Shown here: piece by piece, positions 44,476 to 53,518 of the stretch
How the letters are laid out: the number at the start of each line of letters is the position of its first letter
Numbering within the stretch: position 1 is the first letter of the stretch
Assembly (NCBI GenBank): GCA_965231865.1
Contig: CBDDOJ010000001.1
Span: 248,001 to 312,000 of the forward strand
Length of the DNA stretch: 64,000 nucleotides
Origin: WTGA01 sp965231865
GTDB lineage: Bacteria; Pseudomonadota; Gammaproteobacteria; Arenicellales; Poriferihabitantaceae
Direction of reading: 5' to 3'
Notes under the pieces: model-generated
The model's database searches: none
What the model was told of the DNA's origin: nothing
What the model saw: the letters and a program-made list of their open reading frames with translations, nothing else
Made by a program: the position numbers and the translations under genes

Positions 44476-45936
44476 CTAGCGCGTCTGGTAATTCGGGGCT
44501 TCCTTGACAATCGACACATCATGGACATGACTTTCCGTCATCCCGGCATTGGTGATCCGGACAAACCGGGTACGGTGCTGCAAATCCTCGATCGTTGCAC
44601 TGCCGGTATATCCCATGCTGGCTCTTAACCCCCCCATTAACTGGTGAATGACGTTGAACATGGGTCCCTTGTAGGGGACCCGTCCTTCAATCCCTTCGGG
44701 CACCAGCTTGTCCGCACTGTCCACTCCCTCCTGGAAATAGCGGTCCCGGGACCCTTTCTGCATCGCCCCCATTGACCCCATTCCCCGGTACGACTTGTAC
44801 GACCGGCCCTGGTACATTTCGATTTCTCCCGGAGACTCGTCCGTACCCGCCAACATTCCCCCCACCATCACGGCGTGGGCACCGCTGGCAATGCACTTGG
44901 CAATGTCCCCGGAATAGCGAATCCCTCCGTCGGCGATACAGGGGATATCGGATCCCTTCAGTGCTCCGCACACCTGCTGAATGGCATGGATTTGCGGAAC
45001 GCCAACCCCCGCCACAATACGGGTGGTGCAAATCGACCCGGGACCAATCCCCACCTTCACCCCATCGGCCCCGGCATCGGCAAGATCCCGGGCTGCCTCA
45101 GCGGTTGCAATATTGCCACCGAGCACCTGGACAGCCGGGTATTCTCTCTTGATCTTCGCGATCCGGTCCAGTACGCCCCTGGAGTGACCGTGAGCGGTGT
45201 CCACGACGATGACATCCACCCCCGCCTGGACCAGCAATTCGACTCTTTCATCCGTATCTTCCCCCACCCCCACCGCCGCTGCCGCCAGGAGATGTCCATC
45301 GCGGTCCTTGCAGGCATTGGGGTGGTCCGTGGACTTTTGAATATCCTTTACGGTCACCAGCCCTTTCAAGACATTGCGTTCCCCCACCACGAGAACTTTC
45401 TCGATTCGGTGCCGGTGCAAAAGACCCTCGATTTTTTCCGAAGAAGCCCCTTCCTTTACCGTGATCAGACGCTCTTCCGGCGTCATCACCCCGTGAACCG
45501 GAGTCGACATGTTCCTTTCGAACCTCAAGTCCCGGCTGGTCACAATGCCAATCACCCTTTCACCATCCACCACCGGGACACCGGAGATTCTGTATTTATT
45601 CATCAAATCAAGGACTTCCTGAACCCTTGATGATTTCCCTACGGTGATTGGATCGCTGATCACCCCGCTCTCATATTTCTTGACCCGGCTGACTTCCCTT
45701 GCCTGCTTGTCGGGACTGAAATTCCGGTGGATCACCCCCACCCCCCCTTCCTGTGCGAGGCAAATCGCGGCCCTGGACCCGGTCACGGTATCCATTGCCG
45801 CGGAAACAAGGGGGATATTCAGCGTCAGTTCCCGTGTCAACTGGGTTTGCAAGCAGACCTCCCGAGGCAGAATTTCCGATTTCCCGGGAACCAGGAGTAC
45901 GTCGTCAAAAGTGAGGGCCAGATCAATGGGTTCCAT
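44476..45936 (-). CDS. guaB: Inosine-5'-monophosphate dehydrogenase
   Basis: GuaB oxidises IMP to XMP with NAD+, the committed step to guanine nucleotides. I start at MEPIDLALTFDDVLLVPGKS, the usual N-terminus; the frame is open to a GTG at 46002. Two CBS domains lie after residue 95 (VQEVLDLMNKYRISGVPVVD and VMTPEERLITVKEGAS). The catalytic Cys is in GIGPGSICTTRIVAGVG, and the mobile flap has YRGMGSMGAMQKGS. The protein is 486 residues and complete, and heads the guaBA operon. Confidence 0.98.
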   Translation of the reverse strand: MEPIDLALTFDDVLLVPGKSEILPREVCLQTQLTRELTLNIPLVSAAMDTVTGSRAAICLAQEGGVGVIHRNFSPDKQAREVSRVKKYESGVISDPITVGKSSRVQEVLDLMNKYRISGVPVVDGERVIGIVTSRDLRFERNMSTPVHGVMTPEERLITVKEGASSEKIEGLLHRHRIEKVLVVGERNVLKGLVTVKDIQKSTDHPNACKDRDGHLLAAAAVGVGEDTDERVELLVQAGVDVIVVDTAHGHSRGVLDRIAKIKREYPAVQVLGGNIATAEAARDLADAGADGVKVGIGPGSICTTRIVAGVGVPQIHAIQQVCGALKGSDIPCIADGGIRYSGDIAKCIASGAHAVMVGGMLAGTDESPGEIEMYQGRSYKSYRGMGSMGAMQKGSRDRYFQEGVDSADKLVPEGIEGRVPYKGPMFNVIHQLMGGLRASMGYTGSATIEDLQHRTRFVRITNAGMTESHVHDVSIVKEAPNYQTR

Positions 45937-46063
45937 CGGCGGATTATACCGCAACCCGGAAACCCAGGGACATGGACTTGGGAAAAAATGTCCGGTTGCC
46001 ACTGCCCCGGATCAGGGCATTCTATGATATAAAGATATTTTTATATGTTTGGGGTGCAAGGCA

Positions 46064-47032
46064 ATGATTAAACTGCTGGCAGCATTGCGGGCTGCAGGGG
46101 AAAGTACGCGATTGCGCATCCTATCCGTTTTGAGCAGCAGTGAACTAACGGTTTCGGAACTCATGCACATCCTGGATCAAAGCCAGCCCAGGGTGAGCAG
46201 GCACCTGAAATTGCTCTGTGATGCCGGATTGCTGCAGCGGTACCAGGAAGGGTCCTGGGTTTTTCATCGAATCAACGATGCCGGCAACATGGCAACCATC
46301 ACCCGAGGCATTCTGAACCTGATGGATCAAACTGACCCGGCTCTGTCACTGGACCAGTACCGACTGCAGGAAATCAGGCAGAAAAATGCCGACCAGGCCG
46401 CGGAATACTTCAGAAAGAATGCAACCGACTGGGACAGTATCCGGAAACTGGCGGTCCCGGATACCGATGTGGAAAAAAAACTCATCGATTGTCTGGGGTC
46501 AACCCAACCCGGACTGTTTCTGGACCTTGGAACCGGAACCGGCCGGATTCTGGAAATTTTTTCTCCTCACATCGAAAAGGGAATTGGAATCGACCTGAGC
46601 CGGGAAATGCTTCTGGTGGCACGCTCCAACCTGGATTCAACGGGAACGGCGAATTGTACCGTCCGTCAGGGCGATATCAGCCAGTTGTCCATTGAGGATG
46701 AATCCGTGGATGCCGTTGCCATCCACCAGGTCCTGCATTACCTTGAAAACCCAAGAAAGGTCATTGAAGAGGCGGCACGGGTGCTCAAGCCCGGGGGGCA
46801 GTTGATCATTGTCGACTTCCTCCCGCATGACCTGGAATTCCTGCGTGCCGACCATGCCCACCGAAGACTCGGTTTTTCCGATCACACCATTTCCCAGTGG
46901 GCAACCGGGAACCATCTTTGTGTTCATCGCAGCGAAAAACTGACTCCCCCGGACAACGAGGAGGAAGAAAAATCATTGAGTATTGGCTTGTGGAGCTTGC
47001 GGAAAATCCAGGCTCCCGGCGTGCAGCCATGA
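46064..47032 (+). CDS. ArsR-family regulator fused to a SAM-dependent methyltransferase
   Basis: The first 95 residues are an ArsR winged helix (ESTRLRILSVLSSSELTVSE, QSQPRVSRHLKLLCDAGLLQ). The rest is a class I methyltransferase with motif I FLDLGTGTGRILEIF, DESVDAVAIHQVLHYLENP and VLKPGGQLIIVDFLP. No Cys pair typical of ArsR metal sites is seen in the HTH. Similar ArsR-methyltransferase fusions occur widely in proteobacteria, often near methionine-cycle genes, and may use SAM or SAH as a signal. Here guaB and prc are the neighbours instead. I prefer the ATG of MIKLLAALR; an upstream start at 46049 adds five residues. Confidence 0.87.
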   Translation: MIKLLAALRAAGESTRLRILSVLSSSELTVSELMHILDQSQPRVSRHLKLLCDAGLLQRYQEGSWVFHRINDAGNMATITRGILNLMDQTDPALSLDQYRLQEIRQKNADQAAEYFRKNATDWDSIRKLAVPDTDVEKKLIDCLGSTQPGLFLDLGTGTGRILEIFSPHIEKGIGIDLSREMLLVARSNLDSTGTANCTVRQGDISQLSIEDESVDAVAIHQVLHYLENPRKVIEEAARVLKPGGQLIIVDFLPHDLEFLRADHAHRRLGFSDHTISQWATGNHLCVHRSEKLTPPDNEEEEKSLSIGLWSLRKIQAPGVQP

Positions 47033-47246
47033 TGCTGGGGTCCGGGATGCCCCGACATATTTTTCAGTGGTTCAAATTGAAAAGTGATATCATGGAAAAT
47101 TCGCCAAATCCAGGCCAACGCATCCATGCCGCCTTTTCAATCCGCATCCCTGCAATGTGCTCGATTCCGCCACAACGGGGTGTGTTTGGTATACTGGGAG
47201 ACCGGACTATCCCCCCGTTTTTGAAATTCACCCGCCGAACCAGCAC

Positions 47247-49421
47247 ATGAAACGATTGCCCAGATTTCTGATTGCATGGACGGTTGCCCTGAGCACGGCG
47301 GTGTCCGCTTCCACCCTCGACACGCTGGAAATGTCGGTCATTCCAGAAAGTTCCGAAGTACAGTCGAAGACAACGAAACTGATCCATTACCTGATTGAAA
47401 ACGGACATTTCAAGGATGTCGAACTCAACGACAGCTTTTCAGAAATCATACTGAACAAATATATTCGGCTCCTCGACCCTGCCAAATACTTCTTCCTGCA
47501 GAGTGACCTGGATCAGTTTGAGCGCCTTCGACACGAATTTGACGACTATATCAAGCAGGGCATTCTGGATCCGATTTTCGCCATTTTCAAAATCTACCGG
47601 CTACGGGTGGATCAACGCATCGAATACGCGCTGAAAAGACTGAATGAACCGTTTGATTTTTCCCTGGATGAGACATTTTTGATCGATCTGGAACAGGCCG
47701 GATGGGCAAAGACCCAGGAGGAAATTGAGGATACCTGGCGTCGACGAATCAAGAATGACATCCTCAATTTGCGCCTTGCCGACAAACCCGGGGCGGAGAT
47801 AGCGGAAACCCTGAGCAACCGGTACACACACATTGCCCGGCGTACCCGCCAGTTCAAAACGGAAGACATCTTCAGGACATTCATCAATGCCTACGCGACC
47901 TCCGTCGAACCCCACACCAACTACTACTCTCCCCGGGGCGCAGAAAATTTCAAAATACATATGAGACTGTCCCTGGAAGGGATCGGGGCGGTCCTGCAGA
48001 CCGAGAATGAATATACCATCGTGCGCCGAATCATCCCGGGCGGGCCGGCGGACCTCTCTGAACAACTCCATGCGGATGACCGGATTGTCGGGGTGGGACA
48101 GGAAGGGGAAGAAATCACGGATATTATCGGATGGCGCGTCGACGATGTCGTGGAATTGATCCGGGGACCCAAGGCCTCCATTGTTCATCTGGAAATCCTT
48201 CGGGGGGAAGACGGCCTGGATGGCGAACCGGTGGTGATTACCCTGAAGCGGGATGAGATCAAACTGGAAGAACAGGCTGCGAAAAAAAGAATTCTCCAGA
48301 TTGACACCGAAGCCGCCAGCGCGAAGATCGGCGTTATCCGGCTGCCCTCTTTTTACAGTGACTTGGATGGCAGGAATGTCGATGACCCCGATTACCGCAG
48401 TACCACCCGGGATGTACAGAACCTCCTGGGGGAACTCCGGCAGGAAAATATTGATGGGCTGGTCATTGACCTGAGGGGAAACGGAGGCGGGGCCCTGGCC
48501 GAGGCGATCACGCTCACCGGCCTGTTCATCAAAACGGGGCCCATCGTGCAGGTAAAGAATGCTTCCGGCGAGGTCCGGATCAACCGCGACCCGGACCCCG
48601 GAATCACCTACGATGGCCCTTTAATGGTCCTGGTTGACCACAACAGTGCCAGTGCTTCGGAAATATTTGCCGGCGCAATCCAGGATTACAATCGCGGTCT
48701 GGTTGTGGGGGAATCCACCTTTGGGAAGGGAACGGTGCAAAACCTGGTCGACCTGAACCAAATCGTCGAAACGGATACCGATCTGGGCCAACTGAAAATC
48801 ACTGTTGCACAATTCTTTCGCATAAACGGGGACAGCACCCAGTATCGCGGAGTCATTCCGGATTTCACCTGGTCGACAACCGAACCGGATGCCGATACCG
48901 GAGAAAGAGCATTCGAAAATGCGATCCCCTGGAGCCGTGTCGAGGAAACTCCATTTACCCCATACCAGGCCAAATTAACCAACCAGGCCTTCACCCGGGC
49001 CATTGAGGCCCATCACGCCCGGGTCACCAACCAGCCGGAGTTCGGTTATTTTCTCGATATCACCCGGCTCTACCGGGAAAACCGCGACCGGGATTTCGTC
49101 ACCCTGAACCAGGAGCAAAGACGGTTGAACCGTGAACGGCGTGACCGGGAACGGCTGGCTCTCGAAAACAACCGGAGAAAGGCGCTTGGACAGGCCCTGT
49201 TTTCGGATATACAGTTGCTGGATGAAGATGAAGAACGCCGTACCCGGTCAACCGGAATTCATGCGTTTGACGACGGCCCCCCGGATGCGTTCCTCATGGA
49301 AAGCGCGAAGATACTCGTTGATTTCAACCACTTTTCAAACCCCGCAAACCCTGATTCCACTCTTGCCAAACTGGCCGACCAGGAAAGCCGCTCCCTGAAT
49401 GAAGCGTGGCACAGCAACTAG
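47247..49421 (+). CDS. prc: Carboxy-terminal processing protease (Tsp/Prc)
   Basis: Prc is a periplasmic Ser-Lys protease that trims or degrades proteins from their C-termini. The start MKRLPRFLIAWTVALSTAVS gives a signal peptide. An N-terminal helical domain (LNDSFSEIILNKYIRLLDPA) precedes the PDZ domain (LEGIGAVLQTENEYTIVRRI). The catalytic part has GNGGGALAEAI, the nucleophile Ser in DHNSASASEIFAGAI and the Lys in VVGESTFGKGTVQNL. The DUF3340-type C-terminal domain is rich in charged helices (NREQ/RRLNRERRDRERLAL). At 724 residues it is slightly longer than E. coli Prc (682). Confidence 0.95.
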   Translation: MKRLPRFLIAWTVALSTAVSASTLDTLEMSVIPESSEVQSKTTKLIHYLIENGHFKDVELNDSFSEIILNKYIRLLDPAKYFFLQSDLDQFERLRHEFDDYIKQGILDPIFAIFKIYRLRVDQRIEYALKRLNEPFDFSLDETFLIDLEQAGWAKTQEEIEDTWRRRIKNDILNLRLADKPGAEIAETLSNRYTHIARRTRQFKTEDIFRTFINAYATSVEPHTNYYSPRGAENFKIHMRLSLEGIGAVLQTENEYTIVRRIIPGGPADLSEQLHADDRIVGVGQEGEEITDIIGWRVDDVVELIRGPKASIVHLEILRGEDGLDGEPVVITLKRDEIKLEEQAAKKRILQIDTEAASAKIGVIRLPSFYSDLDGRNVDDPDYRSTTRDVQNLLGELRQENIDGLVIDLRGNGGGALAEAITLTGLFIKTGPIVQVKNASGEVRINRDPDPGITYDGPLMVLVDHNSASASEIFAGAIQDYNRGLVVGESTFGKGTVQNLVDLNQIVETDTDLGQLKITVAQFFRINGDSTQYRGVIPDFTWSTTEPDADTGERAFENAIPWSRVEETPFTPYQAKLTNQAFTRAIEAHHARVTNQPEFGYFLDITRLYRENRDRDFVTLNQEQRRLNRERRDRERLALENNRRKALGQALFSDIQLLDEDEERRTRSTGIHAFDDGPPDAFLMESAKILVDFNHFSNPANPDSTLAKLADQESRSLNEAWHSN

Positions 49422-49553
49422 GCAAAACGAATGAATGCCAGCCTTCCACTCTTCCTCCGTATACTCACCGGAACCGGGATTTTCCAGGAGAACGATCTCT
49501 GGAACCGATAATCCAGGGACATTGGACACTCTTTTCGATCCCCTCCGCTGGCC

Positions 49554-50846
49554 ATGAAATACTCCGACTTTGCTGAAAAATTCAACCCGGAATGCGGTAT
49601 TCTGCAGTTGATGAATGACCTGAGTTACGCCATCAACCAGAACCGGACCATCTGCATGCTCGGAGGTGGGAACCCTGCCGCCATTCCCGAAATGGAAGCC
49701 TGCTTCCGATCAGAGTTGAAACAGCTGATGAACCAGGGAAATGAATTTGAGCAGATGATCGGGAACTATGATGCGCCCCAGGGCAACCATCGTTTCATCG
49801 GCGCACTCGCGGGATTGCTGCAGGATACCTTTGGCTGGCCCGTCACGGAAAAAAATATTGCCGTCACCAACGGCAGCCAGGCCAGTTTCGGTATTATCTT
49901 CAATCTCCTGTCCGGAAAATACGGGGACGGGCTGTCACGGTACATACGGTTACCGGTGGCACCGGAATACATCGGCTATGCCGATGTGGGCCTGGGAGGC
50001 AGTGAGTTGTTCCGGTCCACCAAACCCATCATCCGCATGGATGAAGACGATGGGATATTCTTTAAATATCGGGTGGATTTTGAAAACCTGGAAATCGGGG
50101 ATGACTGTGCAGCAATCTGTCTCTCCCGACCCACCAATCCTACCGGAAATGTGGTCACCGACAGGGAATTGAAAAAACTGAGCAGGCTGGCCAGTCACCG
50201 GGATATCCCACTGATTATCGATGGGGCCTATGGGTTGCCGTTTCCCGGCATCCTGTTTGTGGATGCCAATCCCGTCTGGGAGAACCATGTCATTCTTTGT
50301 TTGAGCCTGTCCAAACTCGGATTGCCGGGCACCCGAACCGGAATTATTGTTGCGAACGAGGACCTGATCACCCTGATCAGCCGGTCCAACGCAATCTTCA
50401 ACCTGGCACCCGGCCGGTTCGGACCGTCCCTGCTGACCCGGCTGGTCGAAAGCCGGGAACTCATTCCCATCTGTCGCTCCGTGGTGCAGCCCTATTACGA
50501 AGAACGGGTCATCCATGCCGTTCGCATGGTCCGTGAACTGATGGCGGACATTCCCGTAAGAATTCACAAACCGGAAGGGGCCATGTTTCTGTGGCTCTGG
50601 TTTGAAGGCATCCCCATCTCCAGCGAAACCCTCTACCAGCGGCTCAAGCAACGGGGGGTTTTCGTCATTGCCGGTCATCATTTCTTTCCCGGTTTACCAG
50701 AACCATGGCAGCACAAGCACGAATGTATTCGCGTATCCTATGCCGGGGATTCGCTGAAAGTCGAGCAGGGTTTGAGGATTATTGCTGAAGAAGTCGACCA
50801 GGCCTATGGTACGGTACCCCAGACCGCCATCACCACCGGAACCTAA
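49554..50846 (+). CDS. avtA: Valine--pyruvate aminotransferase
   Basis: This class I PLP aminotransferase forms valine from 2-oxoisovalerate with alanine as donor. The 430 residues contain CMLGGGNPAAIPEMEACF near the N-terminus, AVTNGSQASFGIIFNLLS, LSRPTNPTGNVVTDRELKKL, IIDGAYGLPFP and the Schiff-base Lys in LSLSKLGLPGTRTGIIV. These are diagnostic of AvtA rather than general aspartate aminotransferases. Two bases separate it from the 2-phosphoglycerate kinase gene, so it heads a three-gene operon with two archaeal-type phosphoglycerate enzymes. Confidence 0.93.
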   Translation: MKYSDFAEKFNPECGILQLMNDLSYAINQNRTICMLGGGNPAAIPEMEACFRSELKQLMNQGNEFEQMIGNYDAPQGNHRFIGALAGLLQDTFGWPVTEKNIAVTNGSQASFGIIFNLLSGKYGDGLSRYIRLPVAPEYIGYADVGLGGSELFRSTKPIIRMDEDDGIFFKYRVDFENLEIGDDCAAICLSRPTNPTGNVVTDRELKKLSRLASHRDIPLIIDGAYGLPFPGILFVDANPVWENHVILCLSLSKLGLPGTRTGIIVANEDLITLISRSNAIFNLAPGRFGPSLLTRLVESRELIPICRSVVQPYYEERVIHAVRMVRELMADIPVRIHKPEGAMFLWLWFEGIPISSETLYQRLKQRGVFVIAGHHFFPGLPEPWQHKHECIRVSYAGDSLKVEQGLRIIAEEVDQAYGTVPQTAITTGT

Positions 50847-50848
50847 CC

Positions 50849-52039
50849 ATGTCGAAATTATTGGTCATTAATGAAACCAAGGAAACGAAGGTTCCCTTTC
50901 TTCGCGGCATGCTGGTCCGGTCACTGCAGGAAGCCGGTCTTGAATTTGCCGATGCGTACCGTGTGGCCACCAATTTAAGGAACGAACTGGACAAGACCGA
51001 CAAAATAACCGTCGAAGACCTGCGCAAGAGAATCAAGGGGGTCCTCACCAAACAGCATCCCGATGTCATATTGCGAAACTACCAGCAGGAAAAGATCTTT
51101 CGCAAAAGTCTTTCAGTCATCCGCGAGGATGGCAGCTCCGACCCCTTTTCAAGAGCCATTCACTACCAGCGTCTTGCCAATTGCACGATTCCACCCGAAA
51201 AATGTATGGCGATCACCCGGAAGATTCACAGCAATCTGATTAAAAACAAAATAAAGAGAATCAGCTCTTTCGACCTGACGGTCCTGACCTACCAAATCAT
51301 CGTAAAGGAAATCAACCAGAAACATGCCGACTATTACCTGATGTGGAGAGATTTCCTGCTCAACAGCTACCCGCTTCTCTTGCTGATTGGTGGCGTGCCC
51401 GGGTGCGGGAAAAGCACCGTTGCAACGGAAATTGGAAGCCAGTTGGGGATCGTCCGTATCCAGTCCACCGATATGTTGCGCGAAGTCATGCGCATCATGA
51501 TCCCCAAAAAACTCTCCCCTTCCCTGCACACATCGTCTTTTCAGGTGGGCCGGTCCATCAAGGTTTCAACCGCCCATGACAATAACCAGGACGATCATCT
51601 GCTATACGGTTTCCAGATGCAATCCGAGATGGTGGAAGTGGCCTGTGAAGCGGTCATTCAGCGGGCACTCAACGAAAACGTGTCGATGATCGTGGAAGGC
51701 GTTCACATCCGCCCGTCTATTCTGGAACGGATTGAGTCCTCGGAAGCGGTCGTCGTCCCGGTCTGCCTGGCCGCGTTCTCCAAAAAAAGGCTGGTCAAGT
51801 ATATCAAGGGAAGGTCCGACAGCAACAAACAGCGTCGGGCAAAACGCTATCTGAAGAATCTGGATGATATCTGGCAACTACAGTCCATGCTGCTTTCCGA
51901 ATCGGACAATGCGGGGACTGAAATCATCGACAACCAGAGAATCGAGGAAACGATTGCAGACTTGATGAGCGTAATCGTTCAAGCCATACATTCTCGATAT
52001 GCCGGGGAAATCAAGGCCCTGAGGAAACAGTATTCATGA
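50849..52039 (+). CDS. 2-phosphoglycerate kinase with ATP-cone domain
   Basis: The 396-residue protein combines an N-terminal ATP-cone (VPFLRGMLVRSLQEAGLEFA, DKITVEDLRKRIKGVLTKQH) with a P-loop kinase (LLLIGGVPGCGKSTVATEIG near residue 185), then VRIQSTDMLREVMRIMI and MIVEGVHIRPSILERI. This is the layout of archaeal 2-phosphoglycerate kinase, which makes 2,3-bisphosphoglycerate as precursor of cyclic 2,3-diphosphoglycerate in some methanogens. The gene starts two bases after avtA and overlaps the ApgM-type mutase gene by four. A cyclic-DPG synthase is not in the window, so the end product here is unknown. Confidence 0.82.
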   Translation: MSKLLVINETKETKVPFLRGMLVRSLQEAGLEFADAYRVATNLRNELDKTDKITVEDLRKRIKGVLTKQHPDVILRNYQQEKIFRKSLSVIREDGSSDPFSRAIHYQRLANCTIPPEKCMAITRKIHSNLIKNKIKRISSFDLTVLTYQIIVKEINQKHADYYLMWRDFLLNSYPLLLLIGGVPGCGKSTVATEIGSQLGIVRIQSTDMLREVMRIMIPKKLSPSLHTSSFQVGRSIKVSTAHDNNQDDHLLYGFQMQSEMVEVACEAVIQRALNENVSMIVEGVHIRPSILERIESSEAVVVPVCLAAFSKKRLVKYIKGRSDSNKQRRAKRYLKNLDDIWQLQSMLLSESDNAGTEIIDNQRIEETIADLMSVIVQAIHSRYAGEIKALRKQYS

Positions 52040-53322
52040 CCCACAATCGGCTGAAAGGCATCGTATTCATTCTCGACGGGCTGGGCGACCGTCCCTGTGC
52101 AGAACTGGACCGGTGCACTCCGCTTGAATATGCCGACACCCCCTATCTGGACAGGCTCGTCAAATTGAACCAAAGCGGGCTCATGGACCCGGTCCTGCCC
52201 GGTCTGCCTGTTGATACCCATACCGGTGTGGGTATTCTGTTTGGCCTGTCTCCCCGGGATGCGACCAATCTGAGCCGGGGCCCCATTGAGGCCGCAGGAA
52301 TTGACCTGAATCCACAATACGGCGACCTGCTCTTCCGGGCCAACCTGGCCACGGTGGAAAGAGAGGCCGACCACTTTAACATTCTGGACCGTCGTGCCGG
52401 CCGAATTCAGGACGGAGTGGCTGAATTGTGTGATGCCCTGCAGGAACTGCAAGTGGGTGATGACCTGTTTGCCTCCCTGTTTCCCGCGACCCAGCACCGC
52501 TGCGTGCTTCTCATGCGAGGACCCCGGCTCTCCGCAGAAATCAGCGACACCGACCCGACCGGGAAAGCCGTACACCGGGGAATCCTGGAAGCCCATTCCC
52601 GAAACAGCAAGGATGAAAACGCCCAGAAAACCGCCGATGCAGTCAATGAATTCACCCTGCGTTCCCACCGCATTCTCTCCCGGCACCCCCTCAACCTGAA
52701 GCGTATTGACAATGGCGACCACCCGGCCAACGGGGTCATCACCCGGGGTGTCGGCATCTATGGAGATTTCAGCAGCATTCTATCGTATCTGCATCTCAAG
52801 ACCGCCGTCATCGCCGGAGAAAGCACGATTCTGGGTCTGGCCAAGCTATGCGGGTTTACCGCCCTGTCGGACCCTTCTTTCACCGCCCTGCCGAATACGG
52901 ATTTACGCAAAAAACTCGATTTTGCAAAATCTGCACTCAAAACCCATGATCTGGTCTATGTGCATATCAAGGCGACGGATACCACCGCGCATGACCGGAA
53001 CCCCACCGCCAAAGCGAAATTCATATCGCATTTTGATTCGGTCCTGGCACAAAGCAACATGGAAGAACATGTCATTGCGGTGTGTGCAGACCACTCTACG
53101 GATTCCCTGTTCGGCGAACACAGTGGTGATCCGGTTCCGGTCTTGCTGCACAACCCGGTGGGGAGACAGGACCTGGTCGAGCAGTTCGGTGAAAAGGCTT
53201 GCAGCATCGGATCATTGGGACGACTGAATGGCCAGGGATTCCTGGTTTCCACGCTGGATGCCATGGGATGTCTGCCCAACTTGAAACCGTCCGATATGGC
53301 CTTTTATCAGCCCAATGACTAG
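52036..53322 (+). CDS. Archaeal-type (ApgM) 2,3-bisphosphoglycerate-independent phosphoglycerate mutase family
   Basis: The 428-residue protein belongs to the alkaline-phosphatase fold. The N-terminal metal motif is IVFILDGLGDRPCAELD, with the phospho-acceptor site DTHTGVGILFGLSPRD, and the later metal ligands are in VYVHIKATDTTAHDRNP and VIAVCADHSTDSLFGEHSGD. This matches ApgM, which interconverts 2- and 3-phosphoglycerate, or its relatives once called phosphonopyruvate decarboxylase-like. It overlaps the 2-phosphoglycerate kinase gene (ATGA), so both should act on the same substrate. The acceptor Ser/Thr is read as the Thr of HTG. Confidence 0.85.
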   Translation: MTHNRLKGIVFILDGLGDRPCAELDRCTPLEYADTPYLDRLVKLNQSGLMDPVLPGLPVDTHTGVGILFGLSPRDATNLSRGPIEAAGIDLNPQYGDLLFRANLATVEREADHFNILDRRAGRIQDGVAELCDALQELQVGDDLFASLFPATQHRCVLLMRGPRLSAEISDTDPTGKAVHRGILEAHSRNSKDENAQKTADAVNEFTLRSHRILSRHPLNLKRIDNGDHPANGVITRGVGIYGDFSSILSYLHLKTAVIAGESTILGLAKLCGFTALSDPSFTALPNTDLRKKLDFAKSALKTHDLVYVHIKATDTTAHDRNPTAKAKFISHFDSVLAQSNMEEHVIAVCADHSTDSLFGEHSGDPVPVLLHNPVGRQDLVEQFGEKACSIGSLGRLNGQGFLVSTLDAMGCLPNLKPSDMAFYQPND

Positions 53323-53433
53323 CGACACACGGAGCTCGCTGTCGGCGCGCCTCGACCCGGTCGGTATTCCTGTTCGAAGCGCACAAGGGACCAAAGGAAC
53401 GCCATGACAGCGTGTTTTCTACAGAAAAAGTAA

Positions 53434-53491
53434 TTTATGCGACAAAAAAGCGTGTTTTTTGTCTGATAAGTGGTTTTATTTGTCGCATAAA
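53434..53491. promoter_or_regulatory. Nested perfect inverted repeats upstream of the degenerate Fic gene
   Basis: TTTATGCGACAAA (53434-53446) and TTTGTCGCATAAA (53479-53491) are an exact 13-base inverted pair. Nested and overlapping the left arm, GACAAAAAA (53441-53449) pairs with TTTTTTGTC (53455-53463) around GCGTG. They end 28 bases before the ATG. The downstream protein starts with a winged-helix-like region, so autoregulation through these arms is plausible. Alternative RNA hairpins are also possible. Confidence 0.6.
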
Positions 53492-53518
53492 AGTTTTTAG
53501 CGACCTATAATCCGCCCC

